Source of the DNA: Nesterenkonia muleiensis
Lineage (GTDB): Bacteria; Actinomycetota; Actinomycetes; Actinomycetales; Micrococcaceae
Assembly: GCF_003600155.1 (NCBI RefSeq)
Contig: NZ_QWLD01000009.1
Location: forward strand, 1-64,000
Reading direction: 5' to 3'
Length of the DNA: 64,000 nt
Shown here: positions 52,610 through 61,813 of the stretch, one piece after another
How the letters are laid out: every line of letters starts with the position of its first letter
Numbering within the stretch: position 1 is the stretch's first letter
Translations under genes and position numbers: made by a program
The notes under the pieces: model-generated
Database searches by the model: none
What the model saw: only the letters and a program-made list of their open reading frames with translations
What the model was told of the DNA's origin: nothing

Positions 52610-54112
52610 ATGAGCAAGCGGTGGCGAACAGCAGGAGAGTTCGAGGAGGCCGACATCGTCCTTATCGGCGGTGGGATCATGTCGGCGACTCTCGGAGCGA
52701 TGATCACGTTTCTCCAGCCGGACTGGCGCATCGTCCTGGTGGAGAAATCGGACTCACTCGCGACTGAGAGCAGCGATCCGTGGAACAACGCCGGAACCGG
52801 TCACTCTGGGCTGAGCGAGCTGAACTACATGCCTGACCCAACCGACGGGAGAAAACCCGTCGAGATCGCCCGACAATTCCACATCACCAGACAATGGTGG
52901 GCATACCTGGCAGATTCCGGCCTGCTGGATCCACGCGCGTACATCCGCACCAGCCCGCATATGGACGTGGTGTTCGACCGGCGGGGCGTGGACTATCTGC
53001 GGCAGCGTTATCAGACGCTCATCACCGATCCGTTCTTTGCCGGACTGGAATACTCCGAGGATCCGGCGAGGATCGCCACCTGGGCACCTCTGATCATGGA
53101 GGGCAGAGGCGACGATGGGCCGATCGCCGCGACTCGTCACCGGCATGGCACTGACGTTGATTTCGGCGCGTTGACCCGTGCCCTCACGAGCATCATCACC
53201 GACCGGGGCGGGACGGTACTGCTCGGTCACGACGTGAGTTCACTGCGTCAGCAACCGGATGGCCGCTGGCTCGTATCGGGCCGGAGCGGTGCCAGCCGTG
53301 GGCGGTTCGCGATCCGGGGACGGCGCGTCTTCGTCGGCGCCGGCGGATTTGCCCTGCGACTGCTCCAGCGCGCGTCTCTACCCGAGGTCCGTGGATATGC
53401 AGTGCTGCCTGTCGGTGCCGCGTTCTACCGGTGTTCAGACCCGGAGGTCGCCTCCCGGCACGATGCAAAGGTCTACGGCCAGGCAGCGATAGGTGCCCCT
53501 CCGATGTCAGTCCCGCATCTGGACAAGCGAATCGTTGACGGCCAAAGCCATCTGCTATTCGGCCCATACGCGACGTTCAGCACGAAACTCCTCAAGCATG
53601 GCAAGCTCACTGACTTCTTCACGACCCTGCGGTGGCGCAATCTTCACGTCATCGCAGCCGCCGGTCTGCAGAACCTGCCACTGGTTCGCTACCTGATCAA
53701 AGAGCTTGCCGCCGGCCCGAAGAAGCAATTCGCCCAGCTGCAACGGTTCTACCCTGAGGCTGCGTTCGAGCAGTGGGAGCTGATCGTCGCCGGCCAACGC
53801 GCGCAACTGGTCACACCCGACAAGGAGAACATCGGCGTCCTGCGCCAAGGAACGGAAGTGGTCACCAGCGCGGACCATTCCATCTCCGGGCTCCTTGGCG
53901 CCTCGCCCGGGGCCTCGACCGCCGTTCCGATCATGCTCAATCTCCTCAGACAGTGCTTTCCCGATCAATGGCAGAGGAGCTGGAAGAACACTATCGTCAC
54001 TGCGGTCCCAGGATTCGAGAAGACCACGTGGGACGCCGACGACGTCAGCGAAAGCCTCGAGAGGACCGCCAACGCGCTCCATCTCACACATACCCCAGAG
54101 AGGCACCGATGA
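52610..54112 (+). CDS. mqo: Malate:quinone oxidoreductase
   Basis: From ATG 52610 (AGAAAGGGCAAC before it), 500 residues. FAD-binding GGGIMSATLGAMITFLQPDW, the Mqo signature WNNAGTGHSGLSELNYMPD, further on VFVGAGGFALRLLQRASLPE, and HLLFGPYATFSTKLLKHG. Mqo is a membrane-associated FAD enzyme oxidising malate to oxaloacetate and reducing quinone, replacing or supplementing NAD-malate dehydrogenase. Located in another TCA-related block with kgd. Confidence 0.93.
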   Translation: MSKRWRTAGEFEEADIVLIGGGIMSATLGAMITFLQPDWRIVLVEKSDSLATESSDPWNNAGTGHSGLSELNYMPDPTDGRKPVEIARQFHITRQWWAYLADSGLLDPRAYIRTSPHMDVVFDRRGVDYLRQRYQTLITDPFFAGLEYSEDPARIATWAPLIMEGRGDDGPIAATRHRHGTDVDFGALTRALTSIITDRGGTVLLGHDVSSLRQQPDGRWLVSGRSGASRGRFAIRGRRVFVGAGGFALRLLQRASLPEVRGYAVLPVGAAFYRCSDPEVASRHDAKVYGQAAIGAPPMSVPHLDKRIVDGQSHLLFGPYATFSTKLLKHGKLTDFFTTLRWRNLHVIAAAGLQNLPLVRYLIKELAAGPKKQFAQLQRFYPEAAFEQWELIVAGQRAQLVTPDKENIGVLRQGTEVVTSADHSISGLLGASPGASTAVPIMLNLLRQCFPDQWQRSWKNTIVTAVPGFEKTTWDADDVSESLERTANALHLTHTPERHR

Positions 54113-54533
54113 GTCCAGATGCTCACCGAGCACGGCCAAGGCCTATGCCCATGATGTGGATGACGGGTACCCGCTCCCGACGCTGTTCGCCGGGCTCGAA
54201 GGCGAGGGCGGCAGGGATCTTCCGTCGCCTGCCTGCGGGTTTTGGGCCTGGACATGCCGGCGTTGTGAGTGGGGGCGGAGATCACCTTCACTGACCGCAG
54301 TGCTGATGTCCTACCTCGAACCGGATCCCTCGATGACCTGGGACATTGACCGGGTGGTCGCCAGCTTGACCGGGCCCTGCCGATGAGGAGACTTCATCTG
54401 AGTCTCCTGGGTCAGTTCCAGTGCTGGGGCCCTTTGCGCTAACATGTGAATCCTTATGGAGTATCGACAACCCGGCTCGCGCTGGTTTCTTCGCTCAGTT
54501 CCCATCGGCTCCCACTGGGGGTGCATCCGCTAA
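54113..54533. other. Intergenic region with a possible integrase remnant
   Basis: No intact gene. One plus-strand frame (about 54123-54386) begins SPSTAKAYAHDVDD, which resembles the start of the SAM-like domain of tyrosine recombinases, but the following sequence does not continue the domain and there are no catalytic motifs. The last 100 bases should contain the promoter of the CNNM operon. Confidence 0.35.
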
Positions 54534-55922
54534 GTGGAGTGGATCCTCCTTGGCATTGGCTTGCTGCTGATCCTCGGCAACGGGTTCTTCGTCGCCGTCG
54601 AATTCGCTCTGGTGGCTCTCGACCAGCCGACTGTTCAACACGCCGTCGACAACGGCGACAAGCGCGCAGAGCCACTGATGAAATGCTTGAAATCGTTGTC
54701 CACCCAGCTCTCCAGCTGTCAGCTGGGCATCACCCTGAACACCCTGCTGATCGGCTATGTCGTCGAACCGGCGCTGGGCACGCTGCTCCAACCGGTCCTG
54801 GTGGGCTTCGGCCTTCCCGCAGCGGCCGTCTCTGGTCTCTCGCTGTTCGTCGCCATGCTGGTGGCCACACTGGTCACCATGCTCATCGGTGAGCTGGTGC
54901 CCAAGAACCTGGCGGTGGCGGAGTCTTTCCGCATCGGCCGGGCCCTGGCGCGGCCCCAGCTGGTCTTCACCGCCATCTTCAAACCACTGATCATCGTGCT
55001 CAACGGGTTTTCCAACAAGGTGCTCAACCGCTTCGGCCTGGAGGTCAAGGAAGAGCTCTCAGGCGCCCGCACCCCGGAGGAGCTCTCGGCCATGGTGCGC
55101 CGTTCGGCCAGCCTGGGCACCCTGGATGAGCAGGCGGCGACCTTCCTGGACCGCACCCTGCGCTTCTCCGAACAGACAGCCGCCGATGTGATGGCCCCGC
55201 GGCCGCGAATGGTCACCGTGGAGGCGGAGGCTTCTCTGGAGGAGCTGATCGACACAGCCCGGCGCACCGGCTATTCACGCTTCCCGGTACTGGGCGAGGG
55301 TGGAATCGACGAAGTCCGTGGCGTGGTCCACGTGAAGAAGGCCGTGGCCGTTCCCCGCGGAAAGCGCGCCCCGCTGGTGGCCGCCACCCTGATGAGTGAC
55401 ATCGCCCGGGTGCCGGAGACGATTCATCTGGACGCCCTGCTGGCCGAGCTGCGCCAGGCGCCGCTGCAGATCGCGCTGGTGGAGGACGAATACGGCGGCA
55501 CCGCCGGGGTGGTCACCCTGGAGGACCTGGTGGAGGAGATCGTCGGTGAGGTCGCCGACGAGCACGATGCCCTGACCCCAGGAGTGCTGCAGTCGGCGAC
55601 CGGGGACTGGTACTTCTCCGGGCTCATGCGCCCCGACGAGATCAACGCGCAGATTCTGGAGCTGGAGATCCCCGAAGACTCTGCCTACGAGACCGTGGCC
55701 GGCTACATCCTCCATGAGCTCGGCCGGGTCGCGGCCCTGGGAGATGAGCTGGAGTTCGGCTCCGGGCGCCTGGCCGTGGCGGGCATCGACGGCCGCAGGA
55801 TCGACCGGGTCAGGTTCACCCCGGACCCGGAGGCCCGCCGTGCGGTCCTGGAGGCACACGCCGAACGTGTCCAACGGTTGGCCACAGAGCGCGCCGAGCG
55901 TCAGAAGACAGGTGGACGATGA
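54534..55922 (+). CDS. CNNM/HlyC-CorC family membrane protein 1
   Basis: A 462-residue protein with an N-terminal CNNM (DUF21) transmembrane domain (LLLILGNGFFVAVEFALVAL, SSCQLGITLNTLLIGYVVEP, MLIGELVPKNLAVAESF), a CBS pair (MAPRPRMVTVEAEASLEELI; YSRFPVLGEGG; DEYGGTAGVVTLEDLVEEIV) and a C-terminal CorC/HlyC domain (VAGYILHELGRVAALGDELE). These proteins are implicated in Mg2+ or other divalent-cation efflux and in sensing. GTG start at 54534. Overlaps the next, related gene by ATGA. Confidence 0.9.
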   Translation: MEWILLGIGLLLILGNGFFVAVEFALVALDQPTVQHAVDNGDKRAEPLMKCLKSLSTQLSSCQLGITLNTLLIGYVVEPALGTLLQPVLVGFGLPAAAVSGLSLFVAMLVATLVTMLIGELVPKNLAVAESFRIGRALARPQLVFTAIFKPLIIVLNGFSNKVLNRFGLEVKEELSGARTPEELSAMVRRSASLGTLDEQAATFLDRTLRFSEQTAADVMAPRPRMVTVEAEASLEELIDTARRTGYSRFPVLGEGGIDEVRGVVHVKKAVAVPRGKRAPLVAATLMSDIARVPETIHLDALLAELRQAPLQIALVEDEYGGTAGVVTLEDLVEEIVGEVADEHDALTPGVLQSATGDWYFSGLMRPDEINAQILELEIPEDSAYETVAGYILHELGRVAALGDELEFGSGRLAVAGIDGRRIDRVRFTPDPEARRAVLEAHAERVQRLATERAERQKTGGR

Positions 55923-56992
55923 CCTCAGATCTCTTCGGACTGTTCTGGCTGGTGGTCCTGCTGGCAGGCAATGCCTTCTTCGTGGCCGGTGAGTTCGCGG
56001 TGCTCTCCGCCCGGCGCAGTCAAATTGAGCCGAAGGCCGACGCCGGCTCCAAGCGGGCCAAGACCGCGCTCTACGCCATGGAGCATGTCAGCCAGATGCT
56101 GGCCATCGCTCAGCTGGGCATCACCGTCTGCTCACTGCTGCTGCTGCTGGTGGCAGAGCCTGCCATCCACCACCTGCTCGCGGTGCCCTTCGAGGCGATG
56201 GGGATCCCTGCCGCGGCCAGCTCTGTGGTTAGCCTGGTCATCGCCCTGCTGCTGGTCAGCTTCCTGCATGTGACCTTCGGCGAGATGGTGCCCAAGAACT
56301 TCGCCGTCTCAGTGGCCGACCGCGCCGTGCTGCTGCTGGCTCCGCCGCTGGTGCTGCTCTACAAGATCTCAATGCCGATCATCTGGCTGCTGAACACCTT
56401 CGCCAACCTGGTGCTCCGAGCCTTCAAGGTCACACCCCGTGATGAGGTCATCTCCACCTTCACCCTGGAGGAGCTGGAGACCATTGTGGCCGAGTCCAAG
56501 CGCGGAGGCACCGTCAGCGATGAGGCAGGCATCATCGCCGGAGCCCTGGAGTTCACCGATCATGTCGCCGAGGACAACATGGTCCCTGTCCAGGAGCTGG
56601 TCACGGTGCCTGAGGACGTGACTCCCAAGCAGGTGGAGAAGGCCGTCGGCCGCACTGGGTTCTCCCGTTTCGTGGTCGAATCGGAGTCGAACGGCTACAC
56701 CGGCTACCTCCACCTGAAAGACGTGATGGCACTGCCTGCCTCCTCGGTGGAGTCGCCGATCCCGGTCACCGCGGTCCGCTCGCTGGGCAATATGCGCCTG
56801 CGCGATGAGCTCGAGGACTGCCTGGCCTCCATGCAGGTCTCCGGCTCGCACCTGGCCCGGGTCATCGACGACGCCGGAGCCACCGTGGGGATCCTCTTCC
56901 TGGAGGACGTGCTCGAGGTCCTGGTCGGTGAGATCCACGACATCACCCAGGCCAGAGACAGCCGGCGTCAGCATTCGGTGGACAACACCTGA
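55919..56992 (+). CDS. CNNM/HlyC-CorC family membrane protein 2
   Basis: A 357-residue paralogue: LVVLLAGNAFFVAGEFAVLS, LAIAQLGITVCSLLLLLVAE, VTFGEMVPKNFAVSVADRAV, then CBS domains (MVPVQELVTVPEDVTPKQVE; GFSRFVVESES; IDDAGATVGILFLEDVLEVL). It lacks the C-terminal CorC/HlyC domain of its partner, so the two may assemble as a heteromer. Paired arrangement is common in actinobacteria. Confidence 0.9.
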   Translation: MTSDLFGLFWLVVLLAGNAFFVAGEFAVLSARRSQIEPKADAGSKRAKTALYAMEHVSQMLAIAQLGITVCSLLLLLVAEPAIHHLLAVPFEAMGIPAAASSVVSLVIALLLVSFLHVTFGEMVPKNFAVSVADRAVLLLAPPLVLLYKISMPIIWLLNTFANLVLRAFKVTPRDEVISTFTLEELETIVAESKRGGTVSDEAGIIAGALEFTDHVAEDNMVPVQELVTVPEDVTPKQVEKAVGRTGFSRFVVESESNGYTGYLHLKDVMALPASSVESPIPVTAVRSLGNMRLRDELEDCLASMQVSGSHLARVIDDAGATVGILFLEDVLEVLVGEIHDITQARDSRRQHSVDNT

Positions 56993-56994
56993 TT

Positions 56995-57011
56995 TTGAGA
57001 ATAGTTTGCAA
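56995..57011 (+). promoter_or_regulatory. Candidate Zur box before the zinc transporter
   Basis: TTGAGAATAGTTTGCAA has partial dyad symmetry (TTG/CAA ends, AAT/TTT-like centre) and lies 20 bases before the lipoprotein ATG, where a Zur repressor would block transcription. A Zur-like regulator is encoded 3 kb away. The match is by eye. Confidence 0.45.
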
Positions 57012-57030
57012 CAACTGTACTCTGGTGCCC

Positions 57031-57936
57031 ATGCAAAGACACCTGTGGGCTGCTGCGGCATGTGCGAGCGTCGTCGTGCTCACTGCCTGCGGAAACGGGG
57101 ATGACCAGACAGAATCCGGTGAGACCGGTCTGCGGGTGGTCACCTCCATCGATGTCTACGCCGACCTGGTGCAGGGCATCGCCGGGGACACCGTGGAGGT
57201 CGAGCCGTTGGTGGCGTCCACCGCGGTCGACCCGCATTCCTATGAGGCCACCGCCCAGGACCGGCTCAAGGTGGAGAACGCCGATGTGATCATCGCCAAC
57301 GGCGGCGGCTATGACGCATTCATCACCCTGCTGGCCTCATCAGCCGACAAAGAGGACCAGGTCTATCAGCTCATCGACGGGGAGAACCATCACTCCCATG
57401 AGTTCGACGGGACCTGGGAGAACGAGCACATCTGGTATGACCTGGACCGGATGAGCGAGTTCGTGATGGACTTCGCCGAGCATCTGGGGGAGACCGCCCC
57501 GGAGAACGCACAGCACTACGCGGACAACGCCGCAGCCCTGGCGGAGGAGATTGACGAGCTGGCCCGGCGCAACCGCGCCCTCGAGGCAGAGGGCATGGGG
57601 TACGTGGCCACCGAGGCGGTCAGCGGTTTTCTGCTCGATGACGCCGGCTTGGAGAATCAGACTCCGCTGGAGTTCCTCAATGCCGTGGAACACGGCGACG
57701 ACGTCGCTCCGCGGCTCTACTCCGATGCCCTGGACCTGGCCGAGGAGGTCGATCTGCTCTCCTACAATTCGCAGACCGAGACTCAGCAGTCGGCGCGGAT
57801 CCGCGAGGCTGCCGAACAGTCAGGAGCCGTGGTGGTGGAGTTCACTGAGACGATCCCCGACGACGCCGAGGGCTTCCTGGACTGGATGAGTGCCAATATC
57901 GACACCGTTGAGGATGCCCTGGGAGAGGTCCCTTGA
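57031..57936 (+). CDS. znuA: Zinc ABC transporter substrate-binding lipoprotein
   Basis: From ATG 57031, 301 residues. Signal and lipobox: AAAACASVVVLTACGNGDD. Metal-binding pattern: His in STAVDPHSYEATAQDRLKVE, a short His cluster ENHHSHEFDGTWENEHIWYD and Glu/Asp near the end (NSQTETQQSARIREAAEQSG). The His cluster points to zinc. Heads a three-gene transporter operon. Confidence 0.88.
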   Translation: MQRHLWAAAACASVVVLTACGNGDDQTESGETGLRVVTSIDVYADLVQGIAGDTVEVEPLVASTAVDPHSYEATAQDRLKVENADVIIANGGGYDAFITLLASSADKEDQVYQLIDGENHHSHEFDGTWENEHIWYDLDRMSEFVMDFAEHLGETAPENAQHYADNAAALAEEIDELARRNRALEAEGMGYVATEAVSGFLLDDAGLENQTPLEFLNAVEHGDDVAPRLYSDALDLAEEVDLLSYNSQTETQQSARIREAAEQSGAVVVEFTETIPDDAEGFLDWMSANIDTVEDALGEVP

Positions 57937-58721
57937 CCGGCCCCGCGCTGCGGCTTCACGAGGCCGCCGTCCAATTCGGTGCACGCACGCTGTGGTCACA
58001 GGTCAGCTTCGCCCTGCAGCAAGGTGAGTTCCTCGCGGTGCTGGGGCCCAACGGGGCGGGAAAGTCGACCTTCCTGAAGGTGCTGCTTGGCCTGCAGCGG
58101 CTCAGCTCGGGTACTGCAGAGGTGCTGGACCGGCCGGTGCGGCGGGGTTCGGCGGAGGTCGGGTACATCCCGCAGCACCATCAGCTGGAGCCGGAGACCC
58201 CGCTGCGGGCCAAGGACGTGGTCGGCCTGGGCCTGGAGGGGCACAAATACGGGATTCCATGGGCCAGCAGGAAGGCGCGGGCCCGTGTTGATGAGCTGAT
58301 CGAGCAGGTCGGCGCCGCCGACTACGCCCACCGTCCTGTGGGCCTGCTCTCCGGCGGGGAGCAGCAGCGGCTGCGGGCAGCACAGGCGCTGGCGGGTGAT
58401 CCCGCACTGTTGCTCTGCGACGAGCCGCTGCACTCCCTGGACCTCCACCACCAGCGGGCCATCACCGAGCTGATCCACGCCCAGTCGGTCCACCACGGCT
58501 CAGCCGTGGTGTTCGTGACCCACGAGATCAACCCGGTGGTCAGACATGTGGACCGTGTGCTCTATTTCGCCCGCGGGGGTCACCGGATCGGCACTGTGGC
58601 CGAGGTGATGCGCTCCGAGGTGCTCTCTGAGCTCTACCAGTCCCCGGTGGAGGTCATCGAGCACAAGGGCCGTCTTGTGGTGATGAGCGAGCATGCCGAA
58701 GGAGACCACCACCATGCTTGA
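57933..58721 (+). CDS. znuC: Zinc ABC transporter ATP-binding protein
   Basis: A 262-residue ABC ATPase starting in a TTGA overlap: Walker A VLGPNGAGKSTFLKVLLGLQ, signature LLSGGEQQRLRAAQALAG, Walker B ALLLCDEPLHSLDLHHQR, H-loop FVTHEINPV. The C-terminus is acidic and His-rich (MSEHAEGDHHHA). Confidence 0.9.
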   Translation: MTGPALRLHEAAVQFGARTLWSQVSFALQQGEFLAVLGPNGAGKSTFLKVLLGLQRLSSGTAEVLDRPVRRGSAEVGYIPQHHQLEPETPLRAKDVVGLGLEGHKYGIPWASRKARARVDELIEQVGAADYAHRPVGLLSGGEQQRLRAAQALAGDPALLLCDEPLHSLDLHHQRAITELIHAQSVHHGSAVVFVTHEINPVVRHVDRVLYFARGGHRIGTVAEVMRSEVLSELYQSPVEVIEHKGRLVVMSEHAEGDHHHA

Positions 58722-59592
58722 GCAGATCACCTCCAGCTTCACCACCGATGGCTACTGGGACCTGTTCTGGCTGGTCCGGAACTCGGTGATCACCGCAGCT
58801 GTGCTCGGCCTGATGGGCGGGATCATCGGCATCTTCATCATGCTGCGGCGGTCAGGACTGGTGGTCCACGGCATCGCCGAGATCTCCTTCGCCGGAGCGG
58901 CCCTGTTCCTGCTGGCCGGACTCGATGTGGTGGCCGGCTCAGCCCTTGGGGCGGTGGCCGCCGCCCTGCTGATCGGCGTGCTGTCACTGCGGGACAAGGA
59001 CACCTCGTCAGTGACCGCCGTGCTCATGCCCTTCGGCCTGGGCCTGGGAATCCTCTTCCTCCACCTCTACCAGGGGCGCTCAGCCAACCGTTTCGGACTG
59101 CTGACCGGACAGATCGTGGGGGTGGATGACCTCCAGACCCGCACTCTGGTCACCGGTGCGGTGCTGATCTCGGCAGTTCTGATCCTCATCTGGCGCCCGC
59201 TGATGTTCGCCTCGGTGGACCCCCAGCTGGCCGCTGCCCGCGGGGTCCGCACCAATCTGCTGACCATTGTCTTCATGGTCCTGCTCGGCGGCGCGGTGGC
59301 CATGAGCGTCCAGGTGGTGGGTGCGCTGCTGGTGCTGGCTCTGCTGGTGGTCCCCGCCGCGGCAGCGCTGAAGGTCGCCCGGAGGCCTGCGGCGGTGGTG
59401 CTGCTCTCCAGCGTCTTCGCGGTGACCGCGGCCGTCGGGGGCATTATGATCGCCATCGCGGGCACAGTGCCGATCAGCCCCTACATCACCACCATCAGCT
59501 TCCTGATCTACGTGGTGTGCCTGCTGGTGGGCCGCCGTCAGCGCGCGCGGATGAACTCCACCACCCGCCGGTTGACCAGCTCGGCGTCGTAG
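58714..59592 (+). CDS. znuB: Zinc ABC transporter permease
   Basis: From ATG 58714, 292 residues, with GAAGGAG correctly spaced; an in-frame ATG lies 21 bases upstream. ABC-3 permease with eight or nine helices (VRNSVITAAVLGLMGGIIGI; VVHGIAEISFAGAALFLLAG, the family signature; VLALLVVPAAAALKVARRPA). The end overlaps the convergent hydrolase gene by 55 bases. Confidence 0.88.
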   Translation: MLEQITSSFTTDGYWDLFWLVRNSVITAAVLGLMGGIIGIFIMLRRSGLVVHGIAEISFAGAALFLLAGLDVVAGSALGAVAAALLIGVLSLRDKDTSSVTAVLMPFGLGLGILFLHLYQGRSANRFGLLTGQIVGVDDLQTRTLVTGAVLISAVLILIWRPLMFASVDPQLAAARGVRTNLLTIVFMVLLGGAVAMSVQVVGALLVLALLVVPAAAALKVARRPAAVVLLSSVFAVTAAVGGIMIAIAGTVPISPYITTISFLIYVVCLLVGRRQRARMNSTTRRLTSSAS

Positions 59593-60296
59593 TCCAGCGT
59601 GGCCACGTGCCGGCTGCGCCGCAGGATCACCTCCTGGGTCTGCGGGACTGTGCGCTTGAGCAGGGTGGCCGAGGACGATCCCACCACTGCGTCGATGGGA
59701 GAGCGCAGCATCAGCACCGGGGTGCCCTGCTGTGCCAGCCTCGGCAGCACCGCCCGGGCATGCCTGAAGACCCGGTCCAGCTGCACCACCGCTCGCACAG
59801 GTGTCACCGCGTAGGCCTCCTCGGTGACACCGGGGGTGGCGATATCGCCGGCGATCGAGTCGATGGTGGGCCGGATCCTGTGGAGCCCCCGAGCCAGCAG
59901 ACCAGTGCCAGCTTTGAGCCTCAGGCCGGGGTTGATGACGACGGCGCCCGGACAGCGGTGTTCTGCCGCGGCCCACAGTGCCAGTGCGCCTCCCATCGAC
60001 AGGCCCACCGGCACAATCGTGTCGCAGCGCTCAGCCAGGCTCTCATAGGCGGCGGTGACGGTCTCGAAGATCTGCTCAGCGGGTGTGGCTGCCAGGTCTT
60101 CCCACCGGGTGCCGTGTCCGGGCAGCAGCGGCAGCTCTACCTCGAAGCCGGCTGCTGTGACGGCATCGGCCACCGGTTGCATGGAGGCGGTGGTGGAGGT
60201 GAACCCGTGCAGGACGAGCGCGCCTGTGCCGGTCCCGGCGGCGTGACCGCGGCCTTCACGACCTGAAGTCGGCACATCACTTTGTGTGCGCCTCAT
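59538..60296 (-). CDS. Alpha/beta hydrolase (carboxylesterase-like)
   Basis: From ATG 60296, 252 residues. HGFTSTTASMQPVADAVTAA near the N-terminus (oxyanion region), LLPGHGTRWEDLA, the nucleophile elbow VPVGLSMGGALALWAAAEH, Asp in LMLRSPIDAVV and His in ILRRSRHVATLDYDAELV. It is the monoacylglycerol lipase/Est30-like carboxylesterase type. The frame is open further upstream into the Zur gene, but that part is a shadow. It follows zur by 5 bases, so it is probably its operon partner. Confidence 0.85.
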   Translation of the reverse strand: MRRTQSDVPTSGREGRGHAAGTGTGALVLHGFTSTTASMQPVADAVTAAGFEVELPLLPGHGTRWEDLAATPAEQIFETVTAAYESLAERCDTIVPVGLSMGGALALWAAAEHRCPGAVVINPGLRLKAGTGLLARGLHRIRPTIDSIAGDIATPGVTEEAYAVTPVRAVVQLDRVFRHARAVLPRLAQQGTPVLMLRSPIDAVVGSSSATLLKRTVPQTQEVILRRSRHVATLDYDAELVNRRVVEFIRAR

Positions 60297-60301
60297 ATGC
60301 G

Positions 60302-60718
60302 CTACTTCGTGCTGCACGTCTTGCAGAGTCCGAAGATCTCCAGGGTGTGCCGGACATCGGTGAACCCGTTGTCTGCGGCAAGCGTGCTGGCCCAGGACTC
60401 CATCTCGGGGGCTTCGAACTCCACGGCGAGCCCGCAGCTGCGGCAGACCAGGTGGTGGTGGTGCTCCTCGGCGGCACAGAGCCGGAAGATGGCCTCCCCG
60501 TCGTCGGGGCGCAGCACATCCAGCAGCCCTTCCTCCTGGTGGGACTGCAGCACCCTGTAGACGGTGGCCAGTGAGACCCGCTCCCCGCGGTCGCTGAGAA
60601 TCCGGTGCAGATCCTGGGCGGAGACGAAGTCCTCCAGCTCGCTGAGGGCGGCCCACACAGCACGCTTCTGGCGGGTGGAACGGCCCTTCGACGGGGTGGA
60701 GGAGGTGCTTGTACTCAT
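60302..60718 (-). CDS. zur: Fur-family regulator, probably Zur
   Basis: A 138-residue Fur protein: TRQKRAVWAALSELEDFVSA, LATVYRVLQSHQEEGLLDVL (HTH), the metal site HHHHLVCRSCGLAVEF and the second cysteine pair LCKTCSTK. The tetra-cysteine structural zinc site is complete. Location next to a zinc transporter and the candidate Zur box argues for zinc rather than iron or peroxide sensing. Confidence 0.87.
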   Translation of the reverse strand: MSTSTSSTPSKGRSTRQKRAVWAALSELEDFVSAQDLHRILSDRGERVSLATVYRVLQSHQEEGLLDVLRPDDGEAIFRLCAAEEHHHHLVCRSCGLAVEFEAPEMESWASTLAADNGFTDVRHTLEIFGLCKTCSTK

Positions 60719-60753
60719 GGTGCGATAAGGGTAGCAGGGCGTAGGCTTAATGC

Positions 60754-61188
60754 ATGGCGACAGTCTTCAGCAAAGTGATCAGCGGGGAGTTCCCCGGCCG
60801 TTTCGTATGGCAGGACGAGGTCTGCGTGGGCTTCCTCTCCATCGCCCCGCTGGCCTACGGACACACATTGGTGGTGCCCCGGGTCGAGGTGGATAAGTGG
60901 ACCGAGGCCGAGCCGGAGCTGGTGGCGCATCTGAGTCAGGTGGCGCACCGCATCGGCAAGGCCCAGGTGGAGGCCTTCGGCTCCGCCCGGGCCGGACTGG
61001 CGATCGCCGGCTATGAGGTCCCGCATCTGCATCTGCACGTCTGGCCCTCGAACTCTTTGGCCGATCACGACTTTTCCCAGGTCATCACCGATCCTGAGGA
61101 TGCGGCCATGGATGAGGCCGCGGAGAAGCTCCGGGTCGCACTGCGCCTGATGGGCGATGCCGAGCATGTCCCCGCAGAAGAGGACTGA
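60754..61188 (+). CDS. HIT-family nucleotide hydrolase
   Basis: A 144-residue histidine-triad protein: ATVFSKVISGEFPGRFVWQD, APLAYGHTLVVPRVEVDKWT and the HxHxH motif VPHLHLHVWPSNSLAD. Hydrolyses nucleoside phosphoramidates or dinucleotides. Divergent from zur with only 35 bases between, so the promoters overlap. Confidence 0.92.
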   Translation: MATVFSKVISGEFPGRFVWQDEVCVGFLSIAPLAYGHTLVVPRVEVDKWTEAEPELVAHLSQVAHRIGKAQVEAFGSARAGLAIAGYEVPHLHLHVWPSNSLADHDFSQVITDPEDAAMDEAAEKLRVALRLMGDAEHVPAEED

Positions 61189-61249
61189 TGGATGGGCGAG
61201 GGCGCGCTGCTCACCGCGCCATCGACGAGCGTCTGGTCAACGATTCCGG

Positions 61250-61519
61250 CTAAGCGGCGAGATAGTCCCGCAGCGCCTCGCGCACGAGATCGCTGCGCTG
61301 CTGGCCTGTCTCAGATACGCGGTTCTGCAAAGCCTGCGCCAGTTCAGGATCCAGTCGGACAGGCAGAACGGTGGAAGGGCCCTCACCCAGGGCTGGGCGT
61401 CCCCGGCCACGTTTTGCCTGGAGCTTGTCCACGTCGTAGCCGCCCTCGGCTTCGGCGGCGAAGTCGTCAACCATCTCCTCGGTAAGGGGCTGGCCGTTGG
61501 CCAGACGGTACTTAGTCAT
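61250..61519 (-). CDS. Ribbon-helix-helix antitoxin
   Basis: From ATG 61519 (AGAGGAG upstream), 89 residues. The C-terminal half is an RHH/CopG domain (VLPVRLDPELAQALQNRVSE then RSDLVREALRDYLAA) preceded by KRGRGRPALGEGPST, typical of actinobacterial antitoxins. The N-terminal part should bind the toxin encoded just upstream. The frame extends 15 codons further but the ribosome binding site supports the shorter form. Confidence 0.8.
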   Translation of the reverse strand: MTKYRLANGQPLTEEMVDDFAAEAEGGYDVDKLQAKRGRGRPALGEGPSTVLPVRLDPELAQALQNRVSETGQQRSDLVREALRDYLAA

Positions 61520-61524
61520 AGCAA

Positions 61525-61776
61525 TCATCTCCTCTCCAGGAGCGGATAGTACTTCGATCTGCATTTCATGGCGTGGATGACCAGGTAGGTGCCGTCGTCC
61601 AGGATCAAAGCAGCGATCTCTAGAAGTTGGCCTTGAGGATCCCAGCCCAGCAGAAGACGCTTGGGAGGATCCTCCTCTTCCTCAATATCAACGACTGCGT
61701 TTTCAGCTGCATAGATTATTGCTTCAATGGCACAACCATGTTTGGTTGCAGAACGTCGGTGAACCCGGATGCTCAC
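61525..61776 (-). CDS. BrnT-like/RelE-type toxin partner
   Basis: An 83-residue protein ending DDGTYLVIHAMKCRSKYYPL, matching the common actinobacterial small toxin pattern (…VIHAMKARPKY…) found upstream of RHH antitoxins. SIRVHRRSATKHGCAIEAII forms the start. It precedes the antitoxin by 5 bases, toxin first. RNase activity is likely by family; specific class uncertain. Confidence 0.75.
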   Translation of the reverse strand: MSIRVHRRSATKHGCAIEAIIYAAENAVVDIEEEEDPPKRLLLGWDPQGQLLEIAALILDDGTYLVIHAMKCRSKYYPLLERR

Positions 61777-61813
61777 ATCAATAGTGTATACGAAATTTGA
61801 CCCGTGTGTCTGG

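Noticed and set aside
54109-54294. ATGA-coupled ORF after mqo
   Set aside because: Met/Arg/Gly-rich without motifs; a different frame of the same stretch shows weak integrase similarity, so this frame is probably chance.
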